From contig NZ_JBAJEY010000002.1 of the NCBI RefSeq assembly GCF_039822285.1, positions 414,452 to 478,451 on the forward strand: a DNA stretch of 64,000 nt. Reading direction: 5' to 3'. A model generated the notes under the pieces. That model was not told where the DNA came from. It ran no database searches and saw only the letters and a list, made by a program, of their open reading frames with translations. Every line of letters begins with the position of its first letter. The stretch's first letter is position 1. The translations under genes were made by a program, and so were the position numbers. The DNA comes from Thiofaba sp039822285 (GTDB lineage Bacteria > Pseudomonadota > Gammaproteobacteria > Halothiobacillales > Halothiobacillaceae). Positions 36,986 to 51,008 of the stretch are shown here, one piece after another.

Positions 36986-37026
36986 ATCCCTCTCGCCCTT
37001 GACGGGAGAGGGGCCGGGGGGAGGGT
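36986..37026. repeat. GC-rich dyad repeat between yebC and ruvC
   Basis: CCCTCTCGCCCTTGACGGGA followed by GAGGGGCCGGGGGGAGGG, occupying most of the 86-bp gap. Confidence 0.6.
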
Positions 37027-37034
37027 GACGCACG

Positions 37035-37616
37035 ATGGGACATGCCCCCTCCCTGCGCATCCTCGGCGTCGATCCCGGCTCCGTCACCACCGGCGTGGCC
37101 GTGATCGAGCTGACCCGCCGGGAGCCGACCTGCCTGCACCTGGAGAGCCTCAGGCTCTCCGGCAAGGCCGGTTTCCCGGAGCGCCTGGGCGAGGTGTTCA
37201 CCCGCATCAGTGACCTGATCGAAACCTTCCAGCCGACCGAGTTCGCCATCGAACAGGTGTTCATGTTCAGAAGTCCCGAGTCCTCGCTCAAGCTCGGCCA
37301 GGCCCGCGGGGCCGCCATTGCCGCGGCGGTGGTCCAGGGGTTGCCGGTGGCCGAATACATGCCGGCCGAGGTGAAGCAGGCCGTGGTCGGCACCGGGCGG
37401 GCAGACAAGGTCCAGGTCCAGCACATGGTCAAGCGCCTGCTGAAGCTCACCGACGATCCCCCAGCCGACGGGGCGGATGCGGCGGCCATCGCCCTCTGTC
37501 ATGCCTTTCGCCGCACCTCGCTGATGGGGGCGCGCGATGGCGGGGGCTTGAGCGAGCAGCAGCGCGAGAACATGCGCCTGCTGGCGCAGTCGCGCTTCCG
37601 CCGCCGCAGCCGATGA
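37035..37616 (+). CDS. ruvC: Holliday junction endonuclease RuvC
   Basis: 193 residues; acidic catalytic residues Asp13 (LGVDPGS), Glu73 (FAIEQVF) and the C-terminal pair in ADGADAAAIALCHA are present. It cuts Holliday junctions in complex with RuvAB, encoded directly after it (16 bp to ruvA). Confidence 0.96.
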   Translation: MGHAPSLRILGVDPGSVTTGVAVIELTRREPTCLHLESLRLSGKAGFPERLGEVFTRISDLIETFQPTEFAIEQVFMFRSPESSLKLGQARGAAIAAAVVQGLPVAEYMPAEVKQAVVGTGRADKVQVQHMVKRLLKLTDDPPADGADAAAIALCHAFRRTSLMGARDGGGLSEQQRENMRLLAQSRFRRRSR

Positions 37617-37632
37617 TGCAGCGAGGCACGCC

Positions 37633-38226
37633 ATGATCGGACGGCTCAAGGGCCAGCTCATCAGCAAACAGCCACCCTGGCTGCTGGTGGATGTGAACGG
37701 TGTCGGCTACGAGGTCGAGGCCCCGCTGTCCACCTTCTTCGATCTGCCCGCCACGGGCCAGGAGGTCGTGCTTCTGATCCATACTGTGGTGCGCGAGGAC
37801 GCCTTCCTGCTGTACGGCTTCCTGCGCGAGGCCGAGCGGCGGCTGTTCCGTGAGCTTTTGAAGGTGACGGGGGTAGGGGCCAAGCTCGCCCTGGCCATCC
37901 TCTCCGGCATGAACGCGCAGGAATTTGCCGACGCGGTGCGCCGCAACGATGTCTCCACCCTTGTCCGTCTGCCCGGCATCGGGCGCAAGACCGCCGAGCG
38001 TCTGATCATCGAGATGCGCGACCGCTTGGGTGAAGAGCTGGAGGGCGCCGCCCTGCCCGGGGCGGCCCCCGCCGGACGCGGTGCGCTCGAGGAGGCCATC
38101 ACTGCCCTCGAGGCCCTGGGCTACAAGCCCGCCGAGGCCGCCCGCATGGCGCGCGCGGTGCCGGACGCGGCCACCCTGCCGGCCGGCGAGATCATCCGCG
38201 CGGCCCTCAAACAGGCGGTGAAGTGA
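37633..38226 (+). CDS. ruvA: Holliday junction DNA-binding protein RuvA
   Basis: 197 residues: OB domain (MIGRLKGQLISKQPPWLLVD), helix-hairpin-helix region (KVTGVGAKLALAIL; RLPGIGRKTAERLI) and C-terminal domain III (ALEALGYKPAEA) that contacts RuvB. One base before ruvB. Confidence 0.96.
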   Translation: MIGRLKGQLISKQPPWLLVDVNGVGYEVEAPLSTFFDLPATGQEVVLLIHTVVREDAFLLYGFLREAERRLFRELLKVTGVGAKLALAILSGMNAQEFADAVRRNDVSTLVRLPGIGRKTAERLIIEMRDRLGEELEGAALPGAAPAGRGALEEAITALEALGYKPAEAARMARAVPDAATLPAGEIIRAALKQAVK

Positions 38227-38227
38227 C

Positions 38228-39269
<1,042 letters not shown>

Positions 39270-39277
<8 letters not shown>

Positions 39278-39674
39278 ATTTGTCTGGCCGGTGCGGGTCT
39301 ACTACGAGGACACCGACGCCGGTGGTGTGGTGTTCTACGCCAACTACCTGAAGTTTTTCGAGCGCGCGCGCACCGAAATGTTGCGTGCCCGTGGCGTCTC
39401 GCAGCAGGAACTGCTTGAAAATAAAGGTCTTGTGTTTGTGGTCCGCCGCGTGCATGTAGAATATCGCCAGTCCGCTCGGCTGGACGATCTGCTCGAGATC
39501 AGCGCGCGTCCAAGGCTTGCGGGCCGGGCGCGCCTGGTGTTCGAGCAGGAGGCCCGCCGCGCCTCGGACCGGAACGTCCTGTGCCGCGGCGAGGCCGAAA
39601 TCGTCTGCGTGACCGCTGACGGCTTCCGGCCCCAGCCCTTACCCCCATGTATCCTGGAGATCCTACCGTCGTGA
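39270..39674 (+). CDS. ybgC: Tol-Pal-associated acyl-CoA thioesterase YbgC
   Basis: 134-residue HotDog thioesterase with the motif YYEDTDAGGVVFYANYL containing the catalytic Asp (Asp14/16 region). First of the tol genes, in the standard order. The stop overlaps the proposed GTG start of tolQ (GTGA). Confidence 0.93.
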
Positions 39675-40366
39675 CTACGGCGCCTGACATGTCCATCATC
39701 GGCCTGATTGCCGGCGCAAGCCCCTTGGTGCAGGGCGTCATGCTGCTCCTGCTGATGGCCTCCATCGTCTCGTGGATGATCATCTTCCACAAGCACGCCC
39801 AGATGAAGCGCGCCCGTACCGAGATCGACGCCTTCGAGGAACGCTTCTGGTCCGGTGTGAACCTCTCCGAGTTCTACAACGCCCTGACCCGCGATGACCG
39901 CCCGCGCACCGGCATGGCCGCCATGTTCGAGGCGGGGTTCCGCGAGTTCGCCCGCCTGCGCCGCCAGGATGCCAGCCATGACCCGGCCCTGCTGCTCGAG
40001 GGGGCGCAGCGCGGGATGAAGGTGGCTATGACCCGCGAGATGGACCGTCTGGAGGAGCACCTGCCGGTGCTCGCCACCATCGGCTCCATCAGCCCCTATG
40101 TCGGCCTGTTCGGTACCGTGTGGGGGATCATGAGCTCCTTCATGGGCCTGGCGAATGCGGGCAACACCACCCTGCAGGCGGTCGCGCCGGGGATTGCCGA
40201 GGCCCTGATCGCCACTGCCATGGGCCTGTTCGCCGCCATTCCGGCGGTGGTGGCCTACAACCGTTACAGCAATGACGCGGACCGCCTGTTCAACCGCATG
40301 GAAGGTTTCCAGGAGGAGTTCCTGAGCCTCCTGCACCGGCAGGGCGCCGCGCGCCCGGCGGCCTGA
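39671..40366 (+). CDS. tolQ: Tol-Pal system proton channel subunit TolQ
   Basis: About 231 residues, MotA/ExbB family: first membrane segment VMLLLLMASIVSWMIIFHKH, later segments around ATIGSISPYVGLFGTVWGIM and ALIATAMGLFAAIPAVVAYN. It forms the proton-driven motor with TolR. I start at GTG 39671, which overlaps the ybgC stop and has GGAG upstream; ATG at 39689 or 39647 are alternatives. Confidence 0.94.
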   Translation: MTTAPDMSIIGLIAGASPLVQGVMLLLLMASIVSWMIIFHKHAQMKRARTEIDAFEERFWSGVNLSEFYNALTRDDRPRTGMAAMFEAGFREFARLRRQDASHDPALLLEGAQRGMKVAMTREMDRLEEHLPVLATIGSISPYVGLFGTVWGIMSSFMGLANAGNTTLQAVAPGIAEALIATAMGLFAAIPAVVAYNRYSNDADRLFNRMEGFQEEFLSLLHRQGAARPAA

Positions 40367-40367
40367 G

Positions 40368-40817
40368 ATGGGTGCCTCCGTCAGTCCGGGGCGCGGCCGT
40401 CGTGGCCGCCGCTCGGTGGCCGAGATCAACGTCGTCCCCTACATCGACGTCATGCTGGTGCTGCTCATCATCTTCATGGTGACGGCGCCGATGCTGCAGC
40501 AGGGGATCGAGGTCGAGACGCCCAAGACCGCCTCCGAGACCCTGTCGAGCAAGAAAGAACCGCCGGTGGTGGTCAGCGTGGACAAGGAGGGGGTGTTCTA
40601 TTTGAACATTGCCGACAATCCGAATGCCGCCATGCAGCCCGAGCTGATTCAGGCGCGCATCGCGGCCTACCGCAAACTCAAGCCCGAGGTGCCCGTGTTG
40701 GTCAAAGGGGATGCCAGTGTGCCCTATCAGAAGGTCATCGAGGCCATGGCCCTGGTCAAGAACGCCGGGATCGACAAGGTCGGGCTGGTGACCGAATCGC
40801 CGGCCAAAGGTAAGTGA
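40368..40817 (+). CDS. tolR: Tol-Pal system protein TolR
   Basis: 149 residues; a single membrane helix with the proton-carrying Asp (INVVPYIDVMLVLLIIFMV) and a periplasmic domain (VLVKGDASVPYQKVIEAMAL). One base after tolQ, three before tolA. Confidence 0.95.
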   Translation: MGASVSPGRGRRGRRSVAEINVVPYIDVMLVLLIIFMVTAPMLQQGIEVETPKTASETLSSKKEPPVVVSVDKEGVFYLNIADNPNAAMQPELIQARIAAYRKLKPEVPVLVKGDASVPYQKVIEAMALVKNAGIDKVGLVTESPAKGK

Positions 40818-40820
40818 TCC

Positions 40821-41912
40821 ATGCTCGCCGCGATCAAGCGCATGCCGCGCGCCCTGGCCATCTCGATCCTGCTGCATCTTCTGATCCTGGCCATCGTGCT
40901 GATCTCGTTCAATTGGACGCATGAGGCCGAAAGCACCCCGGCCGCCTCGGGCGAGCCCGAACCGATCCAGGCGACCATGGTGGATGCCGCCACCATCGAG
41001 GCCGAGATGAACAAACTCAAGGCCGCCGAAGAGGCGCGCGAACGGGCCGAACGGCAGCGTCTGACCGAGATCGAGCGCAAGCAGATGGATGTCCAGCGCA
41101 AGGCCGAGGAGGCCGAGCGCCGGCAGCAGGAGGTGCAGCGTCAGGCAGCCGAGGCGGAGCGCCGCCAGCTCGAGGCCCAGCGCAAGGCGGCGGAGGCCGA
41201 GGCCAAGGCCCGCGAGCAGGCCGAGATTGCCCTGCGCAAGCAGAAAGAGGCAGAGGCGCAGGCCAAGGCGCTCGAGGAGGCCAAGCGCAAGGCCGCCGAG
41301 GAGGCGAAGCTGCAAGAACAGAAGCGCCTGGCTGAGGCCGAGGCCGCGAAGAAGGCCGAGGCGGCCAAGGCCCAGGAGGATGCCAAGCGCAAGATCGAAG
41401 CAGAGGCCAAGGCGAAAGCCGAGGCGCAGGCCAAGGCTCAGGAGGAGGCCAAACGCAAGGCGGAACTCGAGGCCAAGGCGAAGGCCGAGGCGGAAGCGGC
41501 GCTCAAGGCCAAGGCGCAGGAGGAGGCGGCCGCACGGCAGAAGGCCGAGGCCGAGGCCCGGCGCAAGGCCGAACTCGCCGCCCAGCTCGCTGCTGAGGAG
41601 AATGCGGCCGCCAATGCCGCGAACGTCCGTCGCCTGGCGGGCCTGAAGGATCAGTACATCGCCGCGATTCGCGCCAAGGTTGAGCGCAACTGGCTCAAGC
41701 CGCCCTCCGCCATGCCGGGGATGAGCTGCAAGGTACGCGTCATCCAGATGCCGGGCGGCATGGTGATGGACGTGCGCGTGGAGCAGTGCACCGGCGATGA
41801 ACTCTTCAAGCGCTCGGTGATCAACGCGGTGGAGAAATCCAGCCCGCTGCCGCCGCCACCCGATCCCGCCCTGTTCGAGCGCGAACTGGACTTTACCTTC
41901 AAACCTGAATGA
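40821..41912 (+). CDS. tolA: Tol-Pal system protein TolA
   Basis: 363 residues: N-terminal anchor (ALAISILLHLLILAIVLISF), a long Ala/Lys/Glu/Arg-rich helical region (about 60-270) spanning the periplasm, and a compact C-terminal domain (YIAAIRAKVERNWLKPPSAM, MSCKVRVIQMPGG, SVINAVEKSSPLPPPPD) that would contact TolB/Pal. The helical region is low-complexity at DNA level, giving long open frames on the other strand. Confidence 0.95.
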   Translation: MLAAIKRMPRALAISILLHLLILAIVLISFNWTHEAESTPAASGEPEPIQATMVDAATIEAEMNKLKAAEEARERAERQRLTEIERKQMDVQRKAEEAERRQQEVQRQAAEAERRQLEAQRKAAEAEAKAREQAEIALRKQKEAEAQAKALEEAKRKAAEEAKLQEQKRLAEAEAAKKAEAAKAQEDAKRKIEAEAKAKAEAQAKAQEEAKRKAELEAKAKAEAEAALKAKAQEEAAARQKAEAEARRKAELAAQLAAEENAAANAANVRRLAGLKDQYIAAIRAKVERNWLKPPSAMPGMSCKVRVIQMPGGMVMDVRVEQCTGDELFKRSVINAVEKSSPLPPPPDPALFERELDFTFKPE

Positions 41913-41932
41913 CCCCCGCCGAGGTCCGTGCC

Positions 41933-43216
41933 ATGACCCGACCCATCCTCAAGCTTTTGGCCCTGTTGGCCGTCCTGTTCGCTGCCCTGCCGGCGCGCGC
42001 GGCCCTGCAGATCGACATCACCCAGGGTACCGACGGCACCATCCCCATCGCCGTGGTGCCCTTTGGCGGCGGTGCGCCTGAGGACGTCGCCCAGATCGTC
42101 AGCAACGACCTCGCCCGCAGTGGTCAGTTCAATACCCTGGCCCCCACCGCCATGCCCGAGCTGCCGATCGACCCGCAGCAGGTCAACTTCGGCACCTGGC
42201 GCGCGGCCAAGCGCGACTACGTGGTGGTCGGTCGTGTCCGCCCCGACGGCGCGGGGTATGCCATCGAGTTCTACCTGCTCGACGTCAGCAAGGGCGGGCA
42301 GCTCACCGCCATGAGCGTTGCGGCCAGTCGGGCCGAACTGCGCATGGGGGCGCACCGCGTGGCTGACATCATCTACGAGGCCATCCTCGGCATCAAAGGC
42401 GCCTTCGCCACCCGCATTGCCTATGTCACCGAGTCCGGCGTGGCGCCCTATCGCACCTACGGGCTCGAGGTGGCGGACAGTGATGGCTTCAATCCGCAGA
42501 CCGTGCTCGAGTCCCGCGAGCCCATCATGTCCCCTGCCTGGTCGCCGGATGGCCGCCGGCTCGCCTACGTCTCATTCGAAACCCGCCGTGCGGCGATCTA
42601 CGTGCAGGACCTCTACACCGGCCGCCGTGAGCGCGTGGCCAGCTTCCCTGGCATCAATGGCTCGCCGAGCTGGTCGCCGGATGGCGGCCGTCTGGCCCTG
42701 ACCCTTTCCAAGGACGGCAACCCCGAGGTCTATGTCCTGGATCTCGCCACCCGTCAGGTCCAGCGCGTGACCAACAGCAGTGCCATCGATACCGAGGCCA
42801 CCTGGCTGCCGGATGGCAGCGGGCTCGTGTTCACCTCCGACCGGGGTGGGCGTCCGCAGACCTACCAGGTGAGCGCGGATGGCGGTACACCCCGGCGCCT
42901 GACCTTCGATGGCGCCTACAACGCCCGCCCCTCCGTCTCTGCCGACGGTCGTTACCTGACCACCGTGCAGGGGTGTGGCGGAGGCTTCTGCATCGCCGTA
43001 CTCGACCTCAAGACCGGTGCCTCGCGCGTACTCACCAAGGGGCCCATGGACGAGGCGCCGAGCTTCGCGCCTAACGGCGGTATGTTGCTGTACGCGGCCA
43101 GCGAGGGCGGGCGCTCGGTGCTCAAGGTCGTGTCCGTCGAAGGACGGGCCAACACCCGTCTGAGCTTCCAGCAGGGCAAGGTGCGTGACCCGGCCTGGGG
43201 GCCGTTCCGTCAATGA
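41933..43216 (+). CDS. tolB: Tol-Pal system beta-propeller protein TolB
   Basis: Periplasmic, about 427 residues. Signal peptide (ILKLLALLAVLFAALPARA), N-terminal alpha/beta domain (IPIAVVPFGG, IVSNDLARSGQF), then a six-bladed propeller with repeated SPAWSPDGRRLAYVSFE-type blades (PSWSPDGGRLALTLSKDGN; ATWLPDGSGLVFTSDRGG). I start at 41933 for the signal; ATG 41909 overlaps the tolA stop. TolB normally binds Pal, whose gene is missing downstream. Confidence 0.95.
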   Translation: MTRPILKLLALLAVLFAALPARAALQIDITQGTDGTIPIAVVPFGGGAPEDVAQIVSNDLARSGQFNTLAPTAMPELPIDPQQVNFGTWRAAKRDYVVVGRVRPDGAGYAIEFYLLDVSKGGQLTAMSVAASRAELRMGAHRVADIIYEAILGIKGAFATRIAYVTESGVAPYRTYGLEVADSDGFNPQTVLESREPIMSPAWSPDGRRLAYVSFETRRAAIYVQDLYTGRRERVASFPGINGSPSWSPDGGRLALTLSKDGNPEVYVLDLATRQVQRVTNSSAIDTEATWLPDGSGLVFTSDRGGRPQTYQVSADGGTPRRLTFDGAYNARPSVSADGRYLTTVQGCGGGFCIAVLDLKTGASRVLTKGPMDEAPSFAPNGGMLLYAASEGGRSVLKVVSVEGRANTRLSFQQGKVRDPAWGPFRQ

Positions 43217-43233
43217 TTCGGGAGCATCGAGCC

Positions 43234-44049
43234 ATGAAGACCACCCCAACGATCCTTTTTGCCTCCATGCTCGCCGCCGTGGCGGCCCCCCTGCACGCCG
43301 CACAACCGGAGTGGCGCAGTTGGGGTGGGGGCGACCCCGCGGTCGCGCCGCGCAGCGCCGATGGCGCGGCGCAGGCGGCGGCGCCCACCGCTACCCCATC
43401 CCAGACCATCATCAACGAGCTCATGCAGCGCCAGCAGCAGCTCCAGGTCGAGGTGCGCGAGTTGCGTGACCTGGTCGAGCGGCAGGGCTACGAGATCGAA
43501 CAGCTGCGCAAGGCGAACAAGGACAGCTACGCAGATACGGATCGCAGGCTGCGCGCCCTTGAACAGCCGCCCGCCCCCGTCCCCCCCCAGGCCGAGGCGC
43601 CCGCGGCTCCAGTCCCCCCAGTGGTTCCGCCCGCATCCGCCGCGCCGGCCCCGGCGCCTGCCGGCAATGAGCAGGCTGCCTATGATCAGGCCTTCGCCCT
43701 GCTCAAGGAGGGTAAGTACGAGCAGGCGATCAAAGCCTTTGACGCCTTCGTCAAGGCCCATCCATCCAGTCCCCAGGTGCCGAACGCCCAGTACTGGTCC
43801 GGTGAGGCCCGCTATGTCCAGGGGGATCTGAAGGGGGCGATGCAGCAGTTCGAACTGGTGGTGAAGGGGGCGCCGGCCCATCCCAAGGTGCCGGACGCAC
43901 TCCTCAAGATCGGCTATCTCTTCTACGACCAGAAAAATTACGCCAAGGCACGCGAAACCCTGAACAAGGTGAAAGAGCAGTTCCCCGGCTCCCAGGCTGC
44001 GAACCTTGCGGACCAGCGCCTCAAGCGTATGCAGCAGGAAGGCGTCTGA
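43234..44049 (+). CDS. cpoB: Cell division coordinator CpoB (YbgF)
   Basis: 271 residues: signal peptide (ILFASMLAAVAAPLHA), coiled-coil trimerisation region (ELMQRQQQLQVEVRELRDLV), a Pro/Ala linker, then TPR repeats (AAYDQAFALLKEGKYEQAIK; YDQKNYAKARETLNKVKEQF). It coordinates septal peptidoglycan synthesis with Tol-Pal constriction. Only 17 bp separate it from tolB; pal usually lies between them. Confidence 0.93.
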   Translation: MKTTPTILFASMLAAVAAPLHAAQPEWRSWGGGDPAVAPRSADGAAQAAAPTATPSQTIINELMQRQQQLQVEVRELRDLVERQGYEIEQLRKANKDSYADTDRRLRALEQPPAPVPPQAEAPAAPVPPVVPPASAAPAPAPAGNEQAAYDQAFALLKEGKYEQAIKAFDAFVKAHPSSPQVPNAQYWSGEARYVQGDLKGAMQQFELVVKGAPAHPKVPDALLKIGYLFYDQKNYAKARETLNKVKEQFPGSQAANLADQRLKRMQQEGV

Positions 44050-44053
44050 GGCC

Positions 44054-44719
44054 GTGGAGCGCATCATCGAAGAGGGCAACGAGACCCTGCGCATCAGCGA
44101 GATCTTCTATTCGCTCCAGGGTGAATCGAGCCGGGTCGGGCTGCCCACGGTGTTCGTGCGCCTGACCGGCTGCCCGCTGCGCTGTGTCTACTGTGACACG
44201 GCTTATGCCTTCGCCGGCGGCGAGACTTGGAGCCTTGAGGCCATCCTGGCCGAGGTCGCGCGCCACAAGACCCCGTACGTCTGCGTGACCGGCGGTGAAC
44301 CCCTGGCGCAGAAGCGCAGCCTCACCCTGCTCACGGCGTTGTGCGATGCCGGCTACAGTGTCAGTCTGGAAACCAGCGGCGCCTTCGATATTGCCGGGGT
44401 CGATGCGCGAGTCAGTCGCATCATGGACCTGAAGACGCCCGCCTCCGGCGAGGAGGGGCGCAACCTCTACGCCAATATCCCGCACCTCAAGGCGAGTGAC
44501 GAGGTCAAATTCGTCATCGCCGACCGGGCGGACTACGCATGGTCGGTGGCCAAGCTCAAGGAATACGACCTCCCCTCCCGCTGTCAGATCCTGTTCTCGG
44601 CGGTGAATGGCCGCCTCGCCCCGGGGCAGCTGGCCGACTGGATCCTCGAGGATCACCTCCCGGTGCGTCTGCAGGTCCAGCTGCACAAGATCCTGTGGGC
44701 GGAGGCCCGCGGTCGATGA
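44054..44719 (+). CDS. queE: 7-carboxy-7-deazaguanine synthase
   Basis: Radical SAM enzyme of queuosine synthesis, about 221 residues. The cluster motif is CPLRCVYCDT; GEPLAQK corresponds to the SAM-binding GGEP region (VTGGEPL). The start is GTG at 44054, four bases after cpoB; no ATG fits before RISEIFYSLQGESS. It overlaps queC by 4 bp. Confidence 0.93.
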   Translation: MERIIEEGNETLRISEIFYSLQGESSRVGLPTVFVRLTGCPLRCVYCDTAYAFAGGETWSLEAILAEVARHKTPYVCVTGGEPLAQKRSLTLLTALCDAGYSVSLETSGAFDIAGVDARVSRIMDLKTPASGEEGRNLYANIPHLKASDEVKFVIADRADYAWSVAKLKEYDLPSRCQILFSAVNGRLAPGQLADWILEDHLPVRLQVQLHKILWAEARGR

Positions 44720-45408
44720 AGGATGGCGTGCGCCGCGCTGTGGTCCTCGTCTCGGGTGGACTCGATTCCGCCACCGTGCTGGCCATCGCACGGGCCGAGG
44801 GTTATGCGTGTTATGCCCTCAGCGTGGAATACGGCCAGCGTCACAGATCGGAACTCGAGGCCGCGCGCAAGGTGGCAAGCAGCCTGGGGGCGCAGGAACA
44901 CCGTGTCGTCCGGGTGGATCTGGGCGGCATGGGTGGCTCGGCCCTGACCGACCCTGCCATCCCGGTTCCCGAGGAAGAGGGCACGGGCATTCCCGTGACC
45001 TACGTACCCGCCCGCAACACCATCATGCTCTCCATCGCCCTCGGCTGGGCCGAGGTGCTGGGGGCGCAGGACATCTTCGTCGGTGTCAACGCGGTCGACT
45101 ATTCTGGCTATCCCGACTGTCGCCCGGAATTCATCCGGGCCTTCGAGCAGTTGGCCAATGTCGCCACCAAGGCGGGCATCGAAGGGCGCGCGTTCTCCAT
45201 CCATGCTCCGCTGATGCACATGAACAAGGCCGAGATCATCGCTCGGGGCACGGCGCTCGGGGTGGATTATGCCCAGACGATCAGCTGCTACCAGGCCGAC
45301 GAAGCCGGGCGTGCCTGCGGGCGCTGCGACTCGTGCAGGCTGCGTGCCGCGGGCTTTGCGGCGGCCGGTCTCCCTGACCCTACGCGCTACGTCAAAAAAA
45401 ATTCATGA
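44716..45408 (+). CDS. queC: 7-cyano-7-deazaguanine synthase
   Basis: 230 residues. PP-loop SGGLDSATVL for ATP, VPARNTIMLSIA, and the C-terminal zinc cysteines (SCYQADEAGRACGRCDSC). It converts carboxydeazaguanine to preQ0, the step after QueE. ATG lies within the queE stop (ATGA). Confidence 0.96.
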   Translation: MKDGVRRAVVLVSGGLDSATVLAIARAEGYACYALSVEYGQRHRSELEAARKVASSLGAQEHRVVRVDLGGMGGSALTDPAIPVPEEEGTGIPVTYVPARNTIMLSIALGWAEVLGAQDIFVGVNAVDYSGYPDCRPEFIRAFEQLANVATKAGIEGRAFSIHAPLMHMNKAEIIARGTALGVDYAQTISCYQADEAGRACGRCDSCRLRAAGFAAAGLPDPTRYVKKNS

Positions 45409-45414
45409 GGGGGC

Positions 45415-45442
45415 TTGCGCAGCGGAAAAGCCTCCGTATAAT
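45415..45442 (+). promoter_or_regulatory. Sigma-70 promoter of tRNA-Lys
   Basis: TTGCGC at 45415-45420, 16-bp spacer, TATAAT at 45437-45442, 13 bp before the tRNA. Confidence 0.7.
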
Positions 45443-45455
45443 GCGCATCTCGGTT

Positions 45456-45531
45456 GGGTCGTTAGCTCAGTCGGTAGAGCAGTTGGCTTTTAACCAATTG
45501 GTCGTAGGTTCGAATCCTACACGACCCACCA
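45456..45531 (+). tRNA. tRNA-Lys (TTT)
   Basis: 76 nt with encoded CCA; acceptor GGGTCGT/ACGACCC, anticodon TTT in GGCTTTTAACC, T-loop GGTTCGAATCC. Confidence 0.97.
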
Positions 45532-45550
45532 AAAAGATTTCGCCGGCTTG

Positions 45551-45578
45551 TTGACAACGATCGGCAAGATGGTAAAGT
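45551..45578 (+). promoter_or_regulatory. rrn promoter P1 candidate
   Basis: TTGACA at 45551-45556, 16-bp spacer, TAAAGT at 45573-45578. Confidence 0.55.
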
Positions 45579-45663
45579 AAACGACCTGGTGATGCGAAAC
45601 GCTTCATGAGTGAAGCGAGTCGCAGATGATGACAAAGTCGAAACGAAAGCTTCGAAATTGTTG

Positions 45664-45691
45664 TTGACACCGGTTGATGATGTGTTAAGAT
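45664..45691 (+). promoter_or_regulatory. rrn promoter P2 candidate
   Basis: TTGACA at 45664-45669, 16-bp spacer, TAAGAT at 45686-45691. Same spacing as P1, 113 bp downstream; tandem promoters are usual for rrn operons. Confidence 0.65.
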
Positions 45692-45746
45692 GTTTAACTC
45701 GCTTCGCCGACGAGTGGTGAGGTTGAGAGGCCCGGGGTTATCGGGT

Positions 45747-45792
45747 TCGATCTTTAAAAGACAAGATTAGATAGTTTGTGTGGGTGCTTGTG
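45747..45792 (+). promoter_or_regulatory. rrn leader: boxA-like site and 5' half of the 16S processing stem
   Basis: TCGATCTTTAAA at 45747-45758 resembles the boxA antitermination site (TGCTCTTTAACA). 45765-45792 (GATTAGATAGTTTGTGTGGG and on) pairs with 47452-47479 over 28 nt with one mismatch, the expected RNase III stem around 16S. The remaining 366-bp gap holds no gene. Confidence 0.65.
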
Positions 45793-45897
45793 TCGGTTGT
45801 GTCCTGGTGGCACAAAATTGATACAAGTAACCTGTCAAAATTTGCGTTTTGATGGGATCGCTTGGATCTGAAAGATAAGACCTTCGGGTCACATTTT

Positions 45898-47430
<1,533 letters not shown>

Positions 47431-47451
47431 GAGTATCCACCGGCGCAATCG

Positions 47452-47479
47452 CACAAGCCCCCACACAAACTATCTAATC
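47452..47479 (+). other. 3' half of the 16S processing stem
   Basis: CACAAGCCCCCACACAAACT and on, complementary to 45765-45792. Confidence 0.7.
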
Positions 47480-47491
47480 ACGCACGAGCTC

Positions 47492-47568
<77 letters not shown>

Positions 47569-47574
47569 TTGTTC

Positions 47575-47650
47575 GGGGCCATAGCTCAGCTGGGAGAGCG
47601 CCTGCCTTGCACGCAGGAGGTCAGGAGTTCGATCCTCCTTGGCTCCACCA
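47575..47650 (+). tRNA. tRNA-Ala (TGC)
   Basis: 76 nt with CCA; anticodon TGC in CCTTGCACG, T-loop AGTTCGATCCT. Six bases after tRNA-Ile. Confidence 0.97.
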
Positions 47651-47840
47651 CTTCCTCAGAACCAAGCGTCTAAGTCATGAGACGTGGATGTTTGGTTCTG
47701 GTGAAGGCCAGAGAAGCTCTGTGACGAGCGTGTTCTTTAATAATTTGTGTGTTTATTGCAAAGGTAGCATCAAGGCAACTTGATGATACTGGGTATGTTG
47801 CATGTCAGCGAGAGACTCGTATGACCCTTTGGGGTTATAT

Positions 47841-50732
<2,892 letters not shown>

Positions 50733-50804
50733 ATAACACCCAAAGGGTCAAGCTGACAGCAACTCCACCGCAATAAACACACAAAGCCTTCGCCAACCCT
50801 TTCC

Positions 50805-50921
50805 GCTTGGCGGCCATAGAGCAGTGGAACCACCTGATCCCATCCCGAACTCAGAAGTGAAACGCTGCATCGCCGATGATAGTGTGGGGCTTCCCCATGT
50901 GAAAGTAGGTCACCGCCAAGC
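50805..50921 (+). rRNA. 5S ribosomal RNA
   Basis: About 117 nt; GCTTGGCGGCCATAGAGCAG at the start pairs with CACCGCCAAGC at the end, with the conserved CCGAACTCAGAAGTGAAACG. Confidence 0.95.
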
Positions 50922-50932
50922 ACCTATACCAT

Positions 50933-50966
50933 AAACCCCCAGTCCTTAGACTGGGGGTTTTTCTTT
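50933..50966 (+). terminator. rrn operon terminator
   Basis: AAACCCCCAGTC, CTTA loop, GACTGGGGGTTT, then TTCTTT. Perfect 12-bp stem 11 bp after 5S. Confidence 0.9.
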
Positions 50967-51008
50967 GGTGCGCTTCGACACGAGCGACATGAGGCTCGGT
51001 GCAGCAGG

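Noticed and set aside
44539..44715. Longer start for QueC inside queE
   Set aside because: The extra residues precede the PP-loop by far more than in the family, and the ATG at 44716 overlaps the queE stop in the usual coupled way.
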